A DNA stretch of 64,000 nucleotides, from assembly GCA_032622095.1 (NCBI GenBank), contig CP136061.1, positions 125,874,754 through 125,938,753 on the forward strand, read 5' to 3'. The translations under genes were made by a program, and so were the position numbers. The number at the start of each line of letters is the position of its first letter. The first letter of the stretch is position 1. The stretch comes from Siphonodentalium dalli (taxonomy: Eukaryota; Mollusca; Scaphopoda; Gadilida; Siphonodentaliidae). Positions 12,301-24,533 of the stretch are shown here, one piece after another. The notes under the pieces are model-generated. The model was given only the letters and a program-made list of their open reading frames with translations. It had not been told where the DNA came from and searched no databases.

Positions 12301-13217
12301 TACTGAATTTATATCACTTTTGAGCTCTGCAAAAAGACACGTTTTCCTCATTCACAGATTGAGAAACCGGAAATGGCCGGAACACTGTTGTCGCTAATAA
12401 AATCGTCTAAGCATAGGCGTGTCTGTGCGTGTTTACGTGTACGCATGTGCGCGGCTGGGTGGTTGCATGTGCCTGAGATTCAGTGCGTGTGGAACTGTGT
12501 GCGTAATCTCGCTTTATATTGTGTTGTCATATTCTTTAAATGTACATATATTCCACTGTCATTTTTGTATTAGATTTGTTTGTAACAATATAATGTTATT
12601 TAAATTTAACTCTCCGATAGTGGAGGCAATAAAGGATATATATGAGAAAACCAACTTATTTAATGAAACTTTTCTAAAGAACGATACAATTTGTAAATTA
12701 CCAAGCCTCGGATATGTTGTCAGACATCGAGTTTATAAGACGAGGATATTATAAATTAACACTTTTATTACTACATTAATTCTTAAAGCAGTTATAAAAG
12801 TATACATTAGAATCGTCTATTATTCCTTTGGAGGGGGGTTCAGATACTATATATATAATCAGACGACAGACATGCAGACGAAAAGATAATACAAGCGCAG
12901 AAGGATTTATATTAATTGGTGGTAATTTCAGATAATAAGTTAAAAACGACCTATTTAAACCTACTATATATCTGAAAATTTCCCAAGGAAACAACAAGCC
13001 AATGCGTATTTAGTATAGAATGGGTTAAAACGATGATGCTGACACCCGGATAACGATTGAGGAAATTATACAAATTTATGAAGATAATAAAGGAGCTGAG
13101 AGGGATGATGATACCGATTTTGAATTTAAAGGGCACATTATTAAAGATTGTGATATAATAAACACCCGAATAACCGTTGAGGAAATCTGCTAGACTTGAC
13201 AGGGTTTACCACGAATG
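12301..13217. other. No recognisable gene or element
   Basis: AT-rich sequence with a GT-rich patch at about 12418-12500. Short frames here show no family motif and no codon pattern that I would trust. Confidence 0.5.
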
Positions 13218-13484
13218 TACATTAATGCTCTAAGTAATCGACTTCTTAACCACAGCAGAATTATGGGTAACTTTTCAGGATTTAGTCGGAAATATGGCTT
13301 GTTGCCATTCATCGGAAAGCTCATATTATAGGTCGAGGGTGGCGTCATGCAGTGACCCCATGTGAAAGCTCTCCCCGAGAGCTCTCCGATGAATGCCAAC
13401 AAGCCATATTTCCGACTAAATCCTGAAAAGTTACCCATAATTATGCTGTGGTTAAGAAGTCGATTACTTAGAGCATTACTGTAT
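13218..13484. repeat. Fold-back hairpin, arms about 100 bp
   Basis: Arms at about 13220-13322 and 13379-13482 are near-perfect inverted copies (arm motif CTAAGTAATCGACTTCTTAA). The loop of about 55 bp holds a 45 bp sequence (13323-13367) that recurs almost exactly at 18917-18961. It would extrude as a long stem and is MITE- or foldback-like. The two open frames in it are mirror images of each other. Confidence 0.85.
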
Positions 13485-14351
13485 ATCACACACATAATAA
13501 ACTCTATCGTGTGCGTTTGTTCACGATTCGGTTATCACAAAAACATTAAACTCTTCCGTCGTTTAGGAACTTGACAAAATAATTCGCGACCTGAGTTCCA
13601 ATCTGTTCGAAGTACCGTTCTGGTACGAAACGTCCGTTGGGGTACCGTTGGAACCGGAATTAAATTCTCTACAAGATGGTCGCAACACCGAAGCGATATT
13701 TCGAACAATAACGCCGTAAAACACGGTTATTTCTTGTCCGAAGTACGCGAAAGTGAGCTGTATTGAGAACTGACTTGTTCCATCTGCTTTCATGTACAAA
13801 GGGGACTGAAAACATATTGGTCTATAACTCAAGTGGATTGTAATTTCTTAGTTCCATCTTGTTCTATTTCAATATTGGCAATGTCTGAAGAATTCTACGT
13901 GTATGAGTCTTCTTCCTACATGGAACAATGTGGATCTAAAATATGATCGAAGCCGATACCTTATCATATTTAAACTATATAGATATGTTTATATTAAACT
14001 ACTCTAATTAACCTTCGCAGTGCAAAACAGACTATAATATTGTAATGGAGTAGATGAATAACGAACCACCCAGTTTATTGGTGGCTATATTCCGTTTCCC
14101 AAACAAGGTACATATAAGTTTTAATATGTTAGTATCCTATATTATTCATTCAATGACATAACTGGTTAATTATATTTGACATACATAGTGATTCACTGTG
14201 CATGTCTAATGTTCTGAATGTTTGCATTGGTTTGATATTTTATTTATTGTCATTCCCGCTTCTATGACATACACCACTTTCATTTACAAATAATGCGCAG
14301 ATGGTTAATGGTATGCGGAATCCACTCCACGAACAGTAGCACGTTAATACT
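13485..14351. other. No recognisable gene; one short inverted match
   Basis: The 26 bp at 13583-13608 reappears as its reverse complement at 18788-18813, close to the second copy of the hairpin-loop sequence. Otherwise AT-rich sequence with nothing identifiable. Confidence 0.5.
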
Positions 14352-14357
14352 GATTTG

Positions 14358-15192
14358 TATGGGGCGCCATCCCTGCAAATATTCGTTTTCGGAGATATCT
14401 CCTCGTAATTCGGAGATATATCCTTGGAATTGCAATTCCTAGCAGATATCTGCTTGGAATATGGTACATTATGGAGATATCTCCTTGGATCCAAGGAGAT
14501 ATCTGCTTGGATTATGGATATATCTCCTTGGATCCTAGGATATATCTCCTCACAACTACGAGATATCTGCTTGAAATATTTCCAACGAGATATCTCCTTG
14601 AAACCGAGGAGATATCTCCATAATCCAAGCAGATATCTGCTCGGATTATGGAGATATCTCATTGAAATAGTTTTCAACGAGATATCTCCTAGGACCCAAG
14701 GAGATATCTCCATATTCCAAGCAGATATCTCCTTGAAAATATTCCAAGCAGATATGCTTGGATTATGGAGATATCTCCTTGGAAAACCGCGGCCATGAAA
14801 TATTAATGATTTCTCTACAGTACATATATCTATGATCGAAATACATCCAAGCAGATATCTGCTCGGAATATGGAGATATCTCCTTGAAATAATTTTCAAG
14901 CAGATATCTCCATAATCCGAGCAGATATATGCTTGACTCCAAGGAGATATCTCCTTGAACATATTTCAAGGAGATATCTCCATAATGCGAGCAGATATCT
15001 GCTCGCATTATGGAGATATCTCCTCGGTTTCAAGGAGATATCTCCTTGAAAATATTTCCGAGGAGATATCTCCATATTCCAAGCAGATATCTGCTTGAAA
15101 CCGAGGAGATATCTCCATAATGCGAGCAGATATCTGCTTGGATCCAAGGATATATTTCCGAAAACGAATATTTGCAGGGATGGCGCCCCATA
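14358..15192. mobile_element. TIR element filled with GATATC palindromes
   Basis: This 835 bp element has perfect inverted ends of at least 36 bp (start TATGGGGCGCCATCCCTGCA, with the exact complement ending at 15192). It is flanked by a direct GATTTG at 14352-14357 and 15193-15198, a likely target-site duplication. Between the ends lie about 30 copies of a 12-mer palindrome, GGAGATATCTCC or GCAGATATCTGC with mixed variants, spaced about 20-30 bp apart. They are joined by linkers that also pair (CTTGGATCCAAG, CCATAATCC). A non-palindromic patch sits at about 14783-14845. The WRYLLG-type frames on both strands are by-products of the repeat. No transposase is present and the superfamily is unknown. 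Confidence 0.9.
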
Positions 15193-17660
15193 GATTTGTT
15201 ACTTTTCGTCACCCTTATAATTTTCGATTTGATAGCGAATTTATAGTTGAAGGACATTCAACACACATTTATTCATGAGACTTAATGCTGTTGCATTGAC
15301 AGTATATATCCGTTAGTCGGCTGTGACTATGGCCATGGGATCACCATATATGAAAGTGACCAGAACTACAAATACACGCACATACATACACTCTATCAAC
15401 AACTTTCTGGTGTTCACTTTATCCACCCAGTTTTGGAAATACACCAGAGCACACCTTGGGCGTCACAATAGTGGATATATAATTCAGAATAATTAGAAAG
15501 TTATCGTGTGTGTTGGATAGCATACTTATATGCTCAGCCCCAATTACTGACCGCTCATATCAAGGGATTCAATAAATTCAGTCGTGCCAACAGAAACGTC
15601 AACTTCAGCAATCAACTACCACCAAGCCTAGCCACCCAAACACATGATCAGCCATTTTTCATAATTCCGTTAGGCATCTCCACCCAAGCCCCATCCATCC
15701 CAGTTCTTTCTACATAAGAACGCACCAGGGGATGCCACAATAACCATGCAGCTCCGTAATACGCGGTACATCGGCTATTGGATAGCCCAAAGGAAGGGCA
15801 AAAATTTACTACACTCAGAGGCACTACATAAGCGCATGCGACAGAATGGAGCACATGGAACCAGCACCACATCATACCCATGGATGTACAATTCTATTCA
15901 GAAAGGCAATATTTCACTCTTAACACAACCACAGGACAACACCAATAAGGCATAAAGCGCAACGAATTTAAAGCCCAACTTGAAAATAGCCGACAGAATA
16001 AGATCTGGACGGATATGATGTCTGGATTGGATGTCTCGAAACACATCCACCATAGGTCCCGGAGACAGCAAGTACATTCGACCGATGCATCCATGGCACA
16101 ACACAGAAACAGTTGTACACGGTAACTATGTTACAACACTGCAGACAGATGCACAGCTTCGCACACCGATATGACCCAACAATATCCTCTTGCTAAAAAG
16201 TCGCACACCATCTGTGGCTTGTACATTGGTTTTAAAGACTGGCAAACACAGCATACGAAACAAAATGCCGCTTTGAGACTCTGAACCACAGCACAAAGGC
16301 AACAACACGATACACCCACGGGACAACATTATTCTGCAATATTGGCGCCTACTATATTCCCTAATACATACAACGTTTATTGGCAAGTAAAATGCTGGTT
16401 GCTAAAACGAACCACGGTAGTGAACTTGTGCAGAGAGACCTCAACCAACAACGCAGAGGCTGCATACGTCAGCGTTCATGGGTTAATCTCACGAGGTACC
16501 AAACATGAACTATGACCATGACACCCAGCATATATCCACATTGAACGGCGCATCAGCCTACCAAAGACACTCGATTCCGCAGATGAGAAACCGAAATACG
16601 CGCCATGTATGTATATGTAACAGCATGGTGGAGTGTTGTGGGTTCTGTGTTTATCATACACTCTTATACCCATTGTGATAATTCAATAGGATAGTATTTA
16701 AACGCACGTGACTGATATATAGACCAATGAGTCATACATTTGGCACACGAAATACATGTAACATCCTAGATCACTTATACGCTGCATTGCCGACCGCCCC
16801 AAATACACTTGCAGAGAACAGCTATTTAGACCCACCAACAAAAAACACAGCAAGCTACACATGGACTAATTAATACTGCGGAGCTTTGCAGACGTCGAAC
16901 ACAAGACATGCATAACAACCTAGATGTTTTGTTCCTTTCCCTAACCAGTACCCATGTTATCCAAGGAGACACATTTCTATGAATAGCTTTCCTTGTGGTA
17001 TTTGAATTTTTAACTTCACCTAAAACCGCAATAAGTTGGAAGATCCCTGTCAGCAGCCCAGACACCAGCAATATACAGCGTCCCGAGTTAGAAAATACTG
17101 AACACTGTTACATGATCATATAGACTATGGTCATCTTGAAAGTATATGGCAGTTTCCGATATGCGTTGTTCGTGTATGTTGTATATCAGATGCACGTGAA
17201 GTGTCCATAGCCCACAATGATCCACATCATCAACCGCCGACATCGCACAGCGATGTCTCCGCGCCAGTATGCAATGCGAGCATGTTTCCAAACGACTGAC
17301 TCTACCATTTGCTCATATTCTGGAAACTAATGCACGGATTGCAATTTTAACCAAACACCTACTCAACTATTGTAGCAATACCATCAATTCAGTCAATCAG
17401 AGCACACCACCACATTGCAGCGAACACATAGCGGCGCTTCGTCCAGACACCACCCAGTCATTAAAATACCATAAACTGTCCATGACATCAATCAGTCTAA
17501 TCGTGGGTATGTTCGCCGCAATATTAGGACCCCACGTACTAATGAACACCGCACTAATATATAATGAACTGTCGAATCAACAAACAATGGCCCTCTCGCA
17601 AAGAAAAAACTGTATGAGAAAAAATTCAGATAACACCCCCGATTGATCTAGACAAAAAAG
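15193..17660. other. Unassigned block, plus strand rich in A and C
   Basis: From about 15350 to 17660 the plus strand is visibly rich in CA, AC and CC words and poor in G compared with its surroundings. Several plus-strand frames of 60-125 residues occur (15508-15717, 15746-15955, 17269-17646). The last has a hydrophobic stretch, SLIVGMFAAILGPHVLM, that could be a membrane segment. None shows a family motif, and the minus-strand frames look like hydrophobic by-products of GT richness. It may be decayed coding sequence of a mobile element or a composition domain. Confidence 0.35.
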
Positions 17661-19228
17661 TAAATTTGAAGATAGATTCTTACTCCAGCTTAAATAGTAG
17701 ATGCGGTTACCAAGGTGTACATGCATATCCAATGCTGATGCATATGCCAGCTATATATACATGAGCGTCTACATTGGAAGCACTTTTGGCGAAACAAAAC
17801 CAACGCATGTGCTCTTGGAACAATCATAGCTGCCACAAGTTGTCCATGTTCAAATTGCCATTGATCCAAACAGGGACGCCCGTAGCACAGTAGATTGAGT
17901 GAGTGAACACTTCTGGATCATTTGGCCACCTGTTCTTATTAGCAACGTGCATGAATTGCGCTATGGTAACCACATATCTGTTCACGCTATTGTTGGAGGT
18001 TGTGTGGCTGGAAGCTACTAATATTATGTTCAATGAAGAACACATTGATGGTATCCAAATATTAGCGTAGCAGCTGAGACGAGTGTGTCAAAAGACCAAC
18101 TTTAATGAATGGGGTGATCAATTGAGTTCATATTAAACCTGGCAATTATATATATTGCTAATTTCCAATACGCAGGTAGGACAGATCCGTTCATCTGGTA
18201 GATTACAAAACTTTGGTGAGTATACGTGAACTAATTTCCTACCAATGTTGACGCAATACATTATTATGGTCTGCACGATGTGTAAAGTCCATCTCTCGAG
18301 TAGCATTGTATTTACAGTGATGTTGGTACTCATTTAAATGCATCATACTGTAAACCAACATGACCAAAGTAGTGTACTTGGAACAAATGCGGCTTCCAGA
18401 AGTGTCGGAAATCAATTTGTTATTCTGGTGAATAGAGTGTATAGTTTAACTCTTAGTTGTCCTAAGTTCCAAAATGACATATTTTTCGGAACATAGGACA
18501 ACCTGGCCCTAAAATAGTGTTAAGGTCTAAACTGTCATTTGCGTGTTCAACAACAAATATTTAGTTCTAGTTTGCTCTAGGTGCTAAATTTCACACCCTA
18601 GGTCTACATTTCTCAAAACTTAAGAGATATAACAGACTTATGCGAATATGTCTTGATAAAATTGAATAGTTAAGACATTAAGGAATCCAAAGATGTGAAA
18701 TTTTCCACGGTAAACCATACATTTCAGTTGTGACGGCAATTCAAACTTTGAAAATCGATTTACTCAAAATCATAAAAAATGCACTTAGAACAGATTGGAA
18801 CTCAGGTCGCGAAATGGAATATACGCTGTTCAACAATGAAGGCTCTTATTAAATATTATATATAAGCTCTTGCGATTAGCCAATCAGCGTCGATAAATTG
18901 TGACGGTGGATGAACCCATATTATAGGTCGAGGGTGGCGTCATGCAGTGACCCCATATGAAATCAATATAGGTGATTATCCACTATCGTGTTTCTTTTTC
19001 AGAAATAAAAAACTCTGTCGCCTCGGTCGCCTCGGGGATATTTTCGGTGTATTTTGGCGCCAAGAATAGGGATATCTGTCGGAAATCATTTTGTGCGAAT
19101 TTAAATACATATAGTACCATGTAACAAAACATGCATGTGATATATTTGAGGAATTCTAAAGACTCGTAAATTAACTATCAAACTCAATTTGCTGCCCTAC
19201 TTCCGGTGATTGGCCATTGACTCAATGC
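17661..19228. other. No recognisable gene; carries two dispersed short repeats
   Basis: Contains 18788-18813 (reverse complement of 13583-13608) and 18917-18961 (near-identical to the loop of the 13.2 kb hairpin). Otherwise AT-rich with no trustworthy frame. Confidence 0.5.
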
Positions 19229-19403
19229 GTTGACGATGTTTGGGATGTTCAATAAATAGAGGATCTACAACGAGTCCTTAGTTTATAGCGGAATTTACAA
19301 AACGAGTCCAGACCTAATTTACTGGACGAGTTTTGTAATTTTCGCTATAAACTGGGGACACGTTGTAGATTCTATTTATTACATGATCCAAAACATCGAC
19401 AAA
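19229..19403. repeat. Imperfect hairpin, about 175 bp
   Basis: The arms pair over most of their length: left GATGTTTGG, AATAAATAGA, ATCTACAACG, TTTATAGCG, ACAAAACGAGTCCA; right TGGACGAGTTTTGT, CGCTATAAA, CGTTGTAGAT, TCTATTTATT, CCAAAACATC. The loop is about 11 bp. It is MITE-like with no coding content. The sequence just left of it (CATTGACTCAATGCGTTGAC) also occurs near 21592. Confidence 0.8.
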
Positions 19404-19449
19404 ACATGCTTAAATCAACAAATGGGACGCGAAACTAACATCGGCTTCT

Positions 19450-20809
19450 TTAACTCATTGAGTGCCAGGTCTCCAGAGGGGAACCGATATCTGTGCGCCA
19501 GGTCTCCTGGGGAAAAAGTACAGTATTCACACTAACTATATATTGAGTTTGACTATTCAATATTGGACAGAATCGAATTGACAGCAGGCACTGCTATATA
19601 GTATAGGCCTTATCCATGACCTGCTTTTAAACTCCATGTCCGGTGCTCGGGGGTCATCATAGGTCAAAAATTTCACGTTGCCATGGCAACGAGGACTTAA
19701 AATGACACAGATTCACTGAAATCACAAAGTTGTTGTTTTGTGTGGCCATCTAAATAATTTATTCAATGTAGTTTTAAACATTAATTTTGCTGCTGGAATA
19801 ACATAGCATTTTAGTATGGTCATTAGGATCTGGGTGCATGGGGGGGGGGGGTAATCTGTGTGACTAAACGAATTTTCTGAATGGGATGACGTTTACAATG
19901 AACACTCTCCGAGAAAAGCAGATTATTAAATTGAAAACTATTTGGAATTGTATTGTTTCGTTCTTTTTGGCCTATAATATATAGTCGCACTTTCCGCGGT
20001 GGGACGTACTTCCAGTTCGTACTGTATCTATAGGTGACAATGTCACATATTGGTACATCGGATTAACCCGGTGACGATTATATCCGATTAAGCGCACCGA
20101 CCCCCCCCCCCATACCAAATTTCAGTTCGATATCGTAAACAATGTAAGAGCAATATACTGACAATTTTTTTCTATAGTAAATTTTCATTGTAATTTGGCG
20201 AACCCCTTAAGGTACAGAGTTTGATTGACATATTGTGTACGTTGTCGACATCAGCGTTCCTGTGTCGTTTGGTGTCAAACCAAGTTTACGATGGATCAGG
20301 GCATGCCCCACTTGATAGGAATTGACCTTTACGTAATTAAAATCGGTTTCCAATTAACAGATATGTACGCTGTGTGCGTTGACCTCTTAGAGAGTTTGAA
20401 CTCTGCAAGTCTTAGACACGCCCACAGATCACATCAATTTTCACCACCAGGTTTCATACGACCGTATCTCATAAACGCCTCGACATGCTGAGCTGCCTGA
20501 TGCGTCATTTGAACGGTGACATGCTGGGCTATACCATGATGATGTACAAGTTGAATCTGCGCATGCGCGCATATACAGAACCCCCCCCCCCTTGAAAATT
20601 AAACAAACGCTTCTCCCAAAGTGTGACTTGTTGTATGCAGGGTTCTAATCATGTGCAAACAGATTGAAATTGTGAGATTATATCAGAAGGCAGAATGTTA
20701 CAAACGGTGTGTGTTGGGCGACGAGTTATGACGAGTTATCTCGTCGCCGGCGCTCAGATGGTGTCTTTCGGGCGACGAGATATCTCGTCGCCGGCACTCA
20801 ATGAGTTAA
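19450..20809. mobile_element. piggyBac-like TTAA-flanked element
   Basis: TTAA at 19450-19453 and 20806-20809 flanks a 1352 bp segment with perfect inverted ends, TTAACTCATTGAGTGCC on the left and its complement on the right. TTAA duplication plus a TTGAGTGCC-type end is the pattern of piggyBac-like elements (established for that superfamily). Subterminal repeats are visible: GCCAGGTCTCC twice on the left, and on the right a repeated GGCGACGAG...CTCGTCGCC palindrome (perfect at 20771-20792). C/G homopolymers occur at 19840, 20101 and 20581. No transposase frame is recognised; the 88-residue frame at 20225-20491 lacks DDD-type motifs that I can see. Confidence 0.75.
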
Positions 20810-21136
20810 GACATGCGATGACGTTTCATGTAACTATTCGTTGTTTGCCCGCGTAAAGAAATAGTCCCAGACAAATAAAGACTCTTTGTTGCATTTAATG
20901 GCGTATATTTAATGACATAACTTTTCAAACTCTTCATTCATGATAGTTTGTTGGAAAAATATTGGAAGCCATATTATTTTGAGACGTAGCGGACGGAATG
21001 TTAACAGACGACACACCGGAAGTCAAAGGTCACCTGGCACTATTTCCTGGTATTAAACGAACGTTTAATATCACAATTTATAGAATGTGTTTATTGAATG
21101 GAATAAGGGTTGGATATGTAATAAAATATGAAATGG

Positions 21137-21995
21137 AATGGAATGCGTTGACGTCGATCAACGCCCATGACGCGTCACTGTGGCGTTACATAAGTTAATG
21201 GCCATAGACGACAATTTAACTTAAAGGTTAATTAAAGGGATATGCTGGATTCTGTCCGCTGGCATAATAAATACGTTACGGGATGCTTAGTGGTCGGATA
21301 TGGTGTAATGTGAGGCTAAGTGAGATCAATATTATGCGAGGTCGTAGATACAAGTCTCCAGGGACGTGGTTAGATGGTCTCCACTAGGGATGTACAGCTT
21401 GAATTTTCCAACTGCTCCCCCATCGAACCACGCAGACCAATCAACTGCTCCCCCATCGAACCACGCAGACCGATCCATTTGCACACCCGGCCTCCTTGCG
21501 TTGGAAACTTTCTAAGGTTGGAACATTTTTAACTGGTGGATATTTTGACCAAAACTAGAAGATTATGATACTATTGGACTTCTGGTGATTAGCCATTGAC
21601 TCAATGCGTTGACGTCGATCAACGCCCATGGCGCGCGTCACTGTGAAGTTACATAAGTTAATGGCCATAGACGACACTTTTAACTTACCAAATTAATATA
21701 AATTAGAGCGACGATTAATTAAAGGGATATGCTGAATTTTGTCCGCTGATATAATAGATACGTTACGGAACGCTTAGTGGTCGGATATGGTGTCATGTGA
21801 GGCTCAGCGAGATCAATATTACAGCGACGATTAATTTAATTAAAGGATATGCTGGATTCTGGCTGCTGACATAATAAATACGTTACGGGACGTTTAGTGG
21901 TCGGATATGGCGTCATGTGAGGCTCAGCGATTTTCAATATTGATCTCACCGAGCCTCACATGACACCATATCCGACCACTAAACGTTCCGTAACT
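21137..21995. repeat. Triplicated ~110-200 bp motif ending in a hairpin
   Basis: The block CGTTGACGTCGATCAACGCC ... TTAAAGGGATATGCTG ... ATACGTTACGG ... TTAGTGGTCGGATATGG occurs at about 21137-21345 and 21605-21820. Its second half recurs at 21823-21930. An inverted copy of the tail follows at about 21943-21995, so 21885-21995 folds as a hairpin. No coding function is seen. Confidence 0.75.
21410..21475 (+). repeat. 33 bp tandem duplication
   Basis: The two adjacent copies start AACTGCTCCCCCATCGAACC at 21410 and 21443 and are identical except near the end. Confidence 0.85.
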
Positions 21996-22274
21996 TATAA
22001 TATCATGTTTCGTCCTTTCATCGTGCAATGACATTGTTATCGACATCTCATGTGTTTTATGTCCGCCTCTTTGTAGACGTTCGTATTCATTTTGATGTAA
22101 GAATTCAGTACAATGTAAATTCAGCGTGGACGAATCTCGCTCATCAGGAAACATGCATCGCTCGCTATACTTAGAGTATATATGTTTGTGTCTGGGAAGG
22201 TTATACAAAAGACGATAAAAGATTACAGCCATGACAATAGAAAAAGTCACATTAAGCATCAAGTATTGTAACAG

Positions 22275-22275
<1 letters not shown>

Positions 22276-22335
<60 letters not shown>
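22276..22335. repeat. (TA)n microsatellite
   Basis: Sixty bases of uninterrupted TA dinucleotide. The Tyr-Ile frames on both strands are by-products. Confidence 0.98.
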
Positions 22336-22337
<2 letters not shown>

Positions 22338-22370
22338 TTCAACTCGATGGCCAGTAGTATATATAACGAT

Positions 22371-22374
22371 CTCT

Positions 22375-22459
<85 letters not shown>

Positions 22460-22469
22460 GCTCTCTCTG
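22371..22469. repeat. (CT)n microsatellite with CA and C interruptions
   Basis: CT dinucleotide runs are separated by a short CA stretch and C runs. Confidence 0.98.
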
Positions 22470-22990
22470 TCTTATTGGAAATCGGTTGCACGAGGACACA
22501 TCAACGTAAGGCACCAACATTCTAAGATCCGTCTCTTTTACAACATGATATCCGGATAAACCCCTGCATATTCACGAAAACGTTCGGTCGTCCGCATGAC
22601 AGACAGATCCTACTCTTTTATTATTATACTAGCAGGGTTACCCGGCGTTGTCCAGGTTAAAGTGATGTGAACCCCACTGTGGGTATTTGGTGGGAATAGA
22701 GAATACTCTTGCTCTCAAAGTGTTACACATATTCTCATAATTTGTATATCCAAATGGCAATGACATCACAAAACACGATTCTTACACATGGAATATAAGT
22801 AGTGGCTCACCTTGTCAGGTCGGAGCGATTATCATTTTGTTTATCGCGTTTAATCCGTCCCACCAATAAAGAAGTATTTATTTATTTACAACTGCGTATA
22901 CTTCAGACGTTATAGCATGAAACATGAACATCATAAACACATTAGTTCGAAAAACTAAAAGACGACAATTGTGTTTTACATAGAGATGTA

Positions 22991-23015
22991 TCAATCAATC
23001 AATCAATCAATCAAT
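22991..23015. repeat. (TCAA)n microsatellite
   Basis: Six tandem TCAA units. Confidence 0.95.
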
Positions 23016-23405
23016 CTAGTTTATCATATCTTCATACAGATACAGATGTTTTAAAGATATGTCTAGGTGCTCCTCTGTTCTGGTGCTATATACTGGATAT
23101 GGATAATCATTTTCAGTTTAAAAGAAATGATGTTATGCAGTATAGCAGCTACATGTGCCGGACGCAGCGAATTTTGGGTTGTTTATGTTAGGCGATGAGT
23201 CTGTTCTAAAAAAAATGAAAGAAATCCTCTGTATCGGGCAGATGTACCCTTGTCATATGTCACTATTGGAAGATCCTGAAAAGTAATGTGCTACGGACTG
23301 CGTTTTCCTTTATCTCAGAAGTAACCATATTTGACTGCACAATGTGACCACTATTTTTGAACAGGCCTGCTCTACATTTCCATATTGGGACAGACACAAT
23401 CGTGT

Positions 23406-24533
23406 TATAATATATACATGAGCCATTCTAATATTCAATCCTCTGACGATTCAAGGTCCCTCGGTTTGAATGAATATATGTATCTCTTAAATAGATTGGT
23501 ATAGATATACTTTTAATGCTTTCTTCTATGTATCTGTGTTGCTAGATCGTTATAGGAATGCCCTGATTTCCATCACCATATAAATATGACAGTTGAGAAG
23601 ATATAATTGTTCAAGTGACTTAATTCGGTCACCATTTGTCGAGATTGTGATATTGGAATGCCAAAAACTCCTTAGAACGACATGGAGATGGCATGGGAGA
23701 TGACTCTATATAACTGTCTTGGATATTGGCGAATCTTGAACAATCTTATAAATGCTAGTGAATCTCCTCTCGCCATCCATGACCCAAAACGACCCCAAAT
23801 GTGATTTAATTCATCATATCATTAGAGAAGAACGTGCATGAATTTGGTGGAATCAGTGCTAAATATATTTATATCAACTTTGGTGCAACTTCCCTCATGC
23901 ATGACTTGAACCGCGCCACTTTTGTCATATTTAAACCATGTCTATTAGACTCATGCATGCATTATGTATTATAATATATACATGAGCCATTCTAGTATTC
24001 AATGCTCTGACGATTCAATGTCACTCGGTTTGAATGAATATATGTATCTCTTAAATAGATTGATATTATATACTGTTAATGCTTTCTTCTATGTATCTGT
24101 GTTGCTAGATCGTTATAGGAATGCCCTGATTTCCATCACCATATAGATATGACAGTTGAGAAGATATAATTGTTCAAGTGATTTAATTCGGTCACCATGT
24201 GTCGAGATTGTGAAATTGGAATGCCAAAAACTCCTTAGAACGACATGGAGATGGCCTGGGAGATGACTCTATATAACTTTCTTGGATATTGGCGAATCTT
24301 GAACAATTTTATAAATGCTAGTGAATCTCCTCTCGCCATCCATGACCCAAACGACCCCAAATGTGATTTAATTCATCATATCATTAGAGAAGAACGTGCA
24401 TGAATTTGGTGGAATCAGTGCTAAATATATTTATATCAACTTTGGTGCAACTCCCCTCATGCATGACTTGAACCGCGCCACTTTTATCATATTTTAAACC
24501 ATGTCTATTAGACTCATGCGTGCATTATATAAT
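23406..24533. repeat. Tandem duplication, 564 bp unit, two copies
   Basis: Copy 1 (23406-23969) and copy 2 (23970-24533) both begin TATAATATATACATGAGCCA and differ at only scattered positions, roughly 95% identical by eye. They contain phrases shared with the shorter array on the right (for example GTGCAACT-CCCTCATGCATGA). Confidence 0.9.

Noticed and set aside
14240-15257. Long frames on both strands with repeated WRYLLG/ISPR words as a repeat protein
   Set aside because: They arise in several frames and on both strands from the palindromic GATATC array, which explains them fully.
17269-17646. 125-residue frame with a possible membrane segment as a gene
   Set aside because: No family motif, no conserved neighbours, and the block's C/A skew would favour such frames. 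It is kept only as part of the unassigned block.
22231-22520. Tyr-Ile and Ser-Leu / Arg-Glu repeat frames
   Set aside because: They translate the TA and CT microsatellites.
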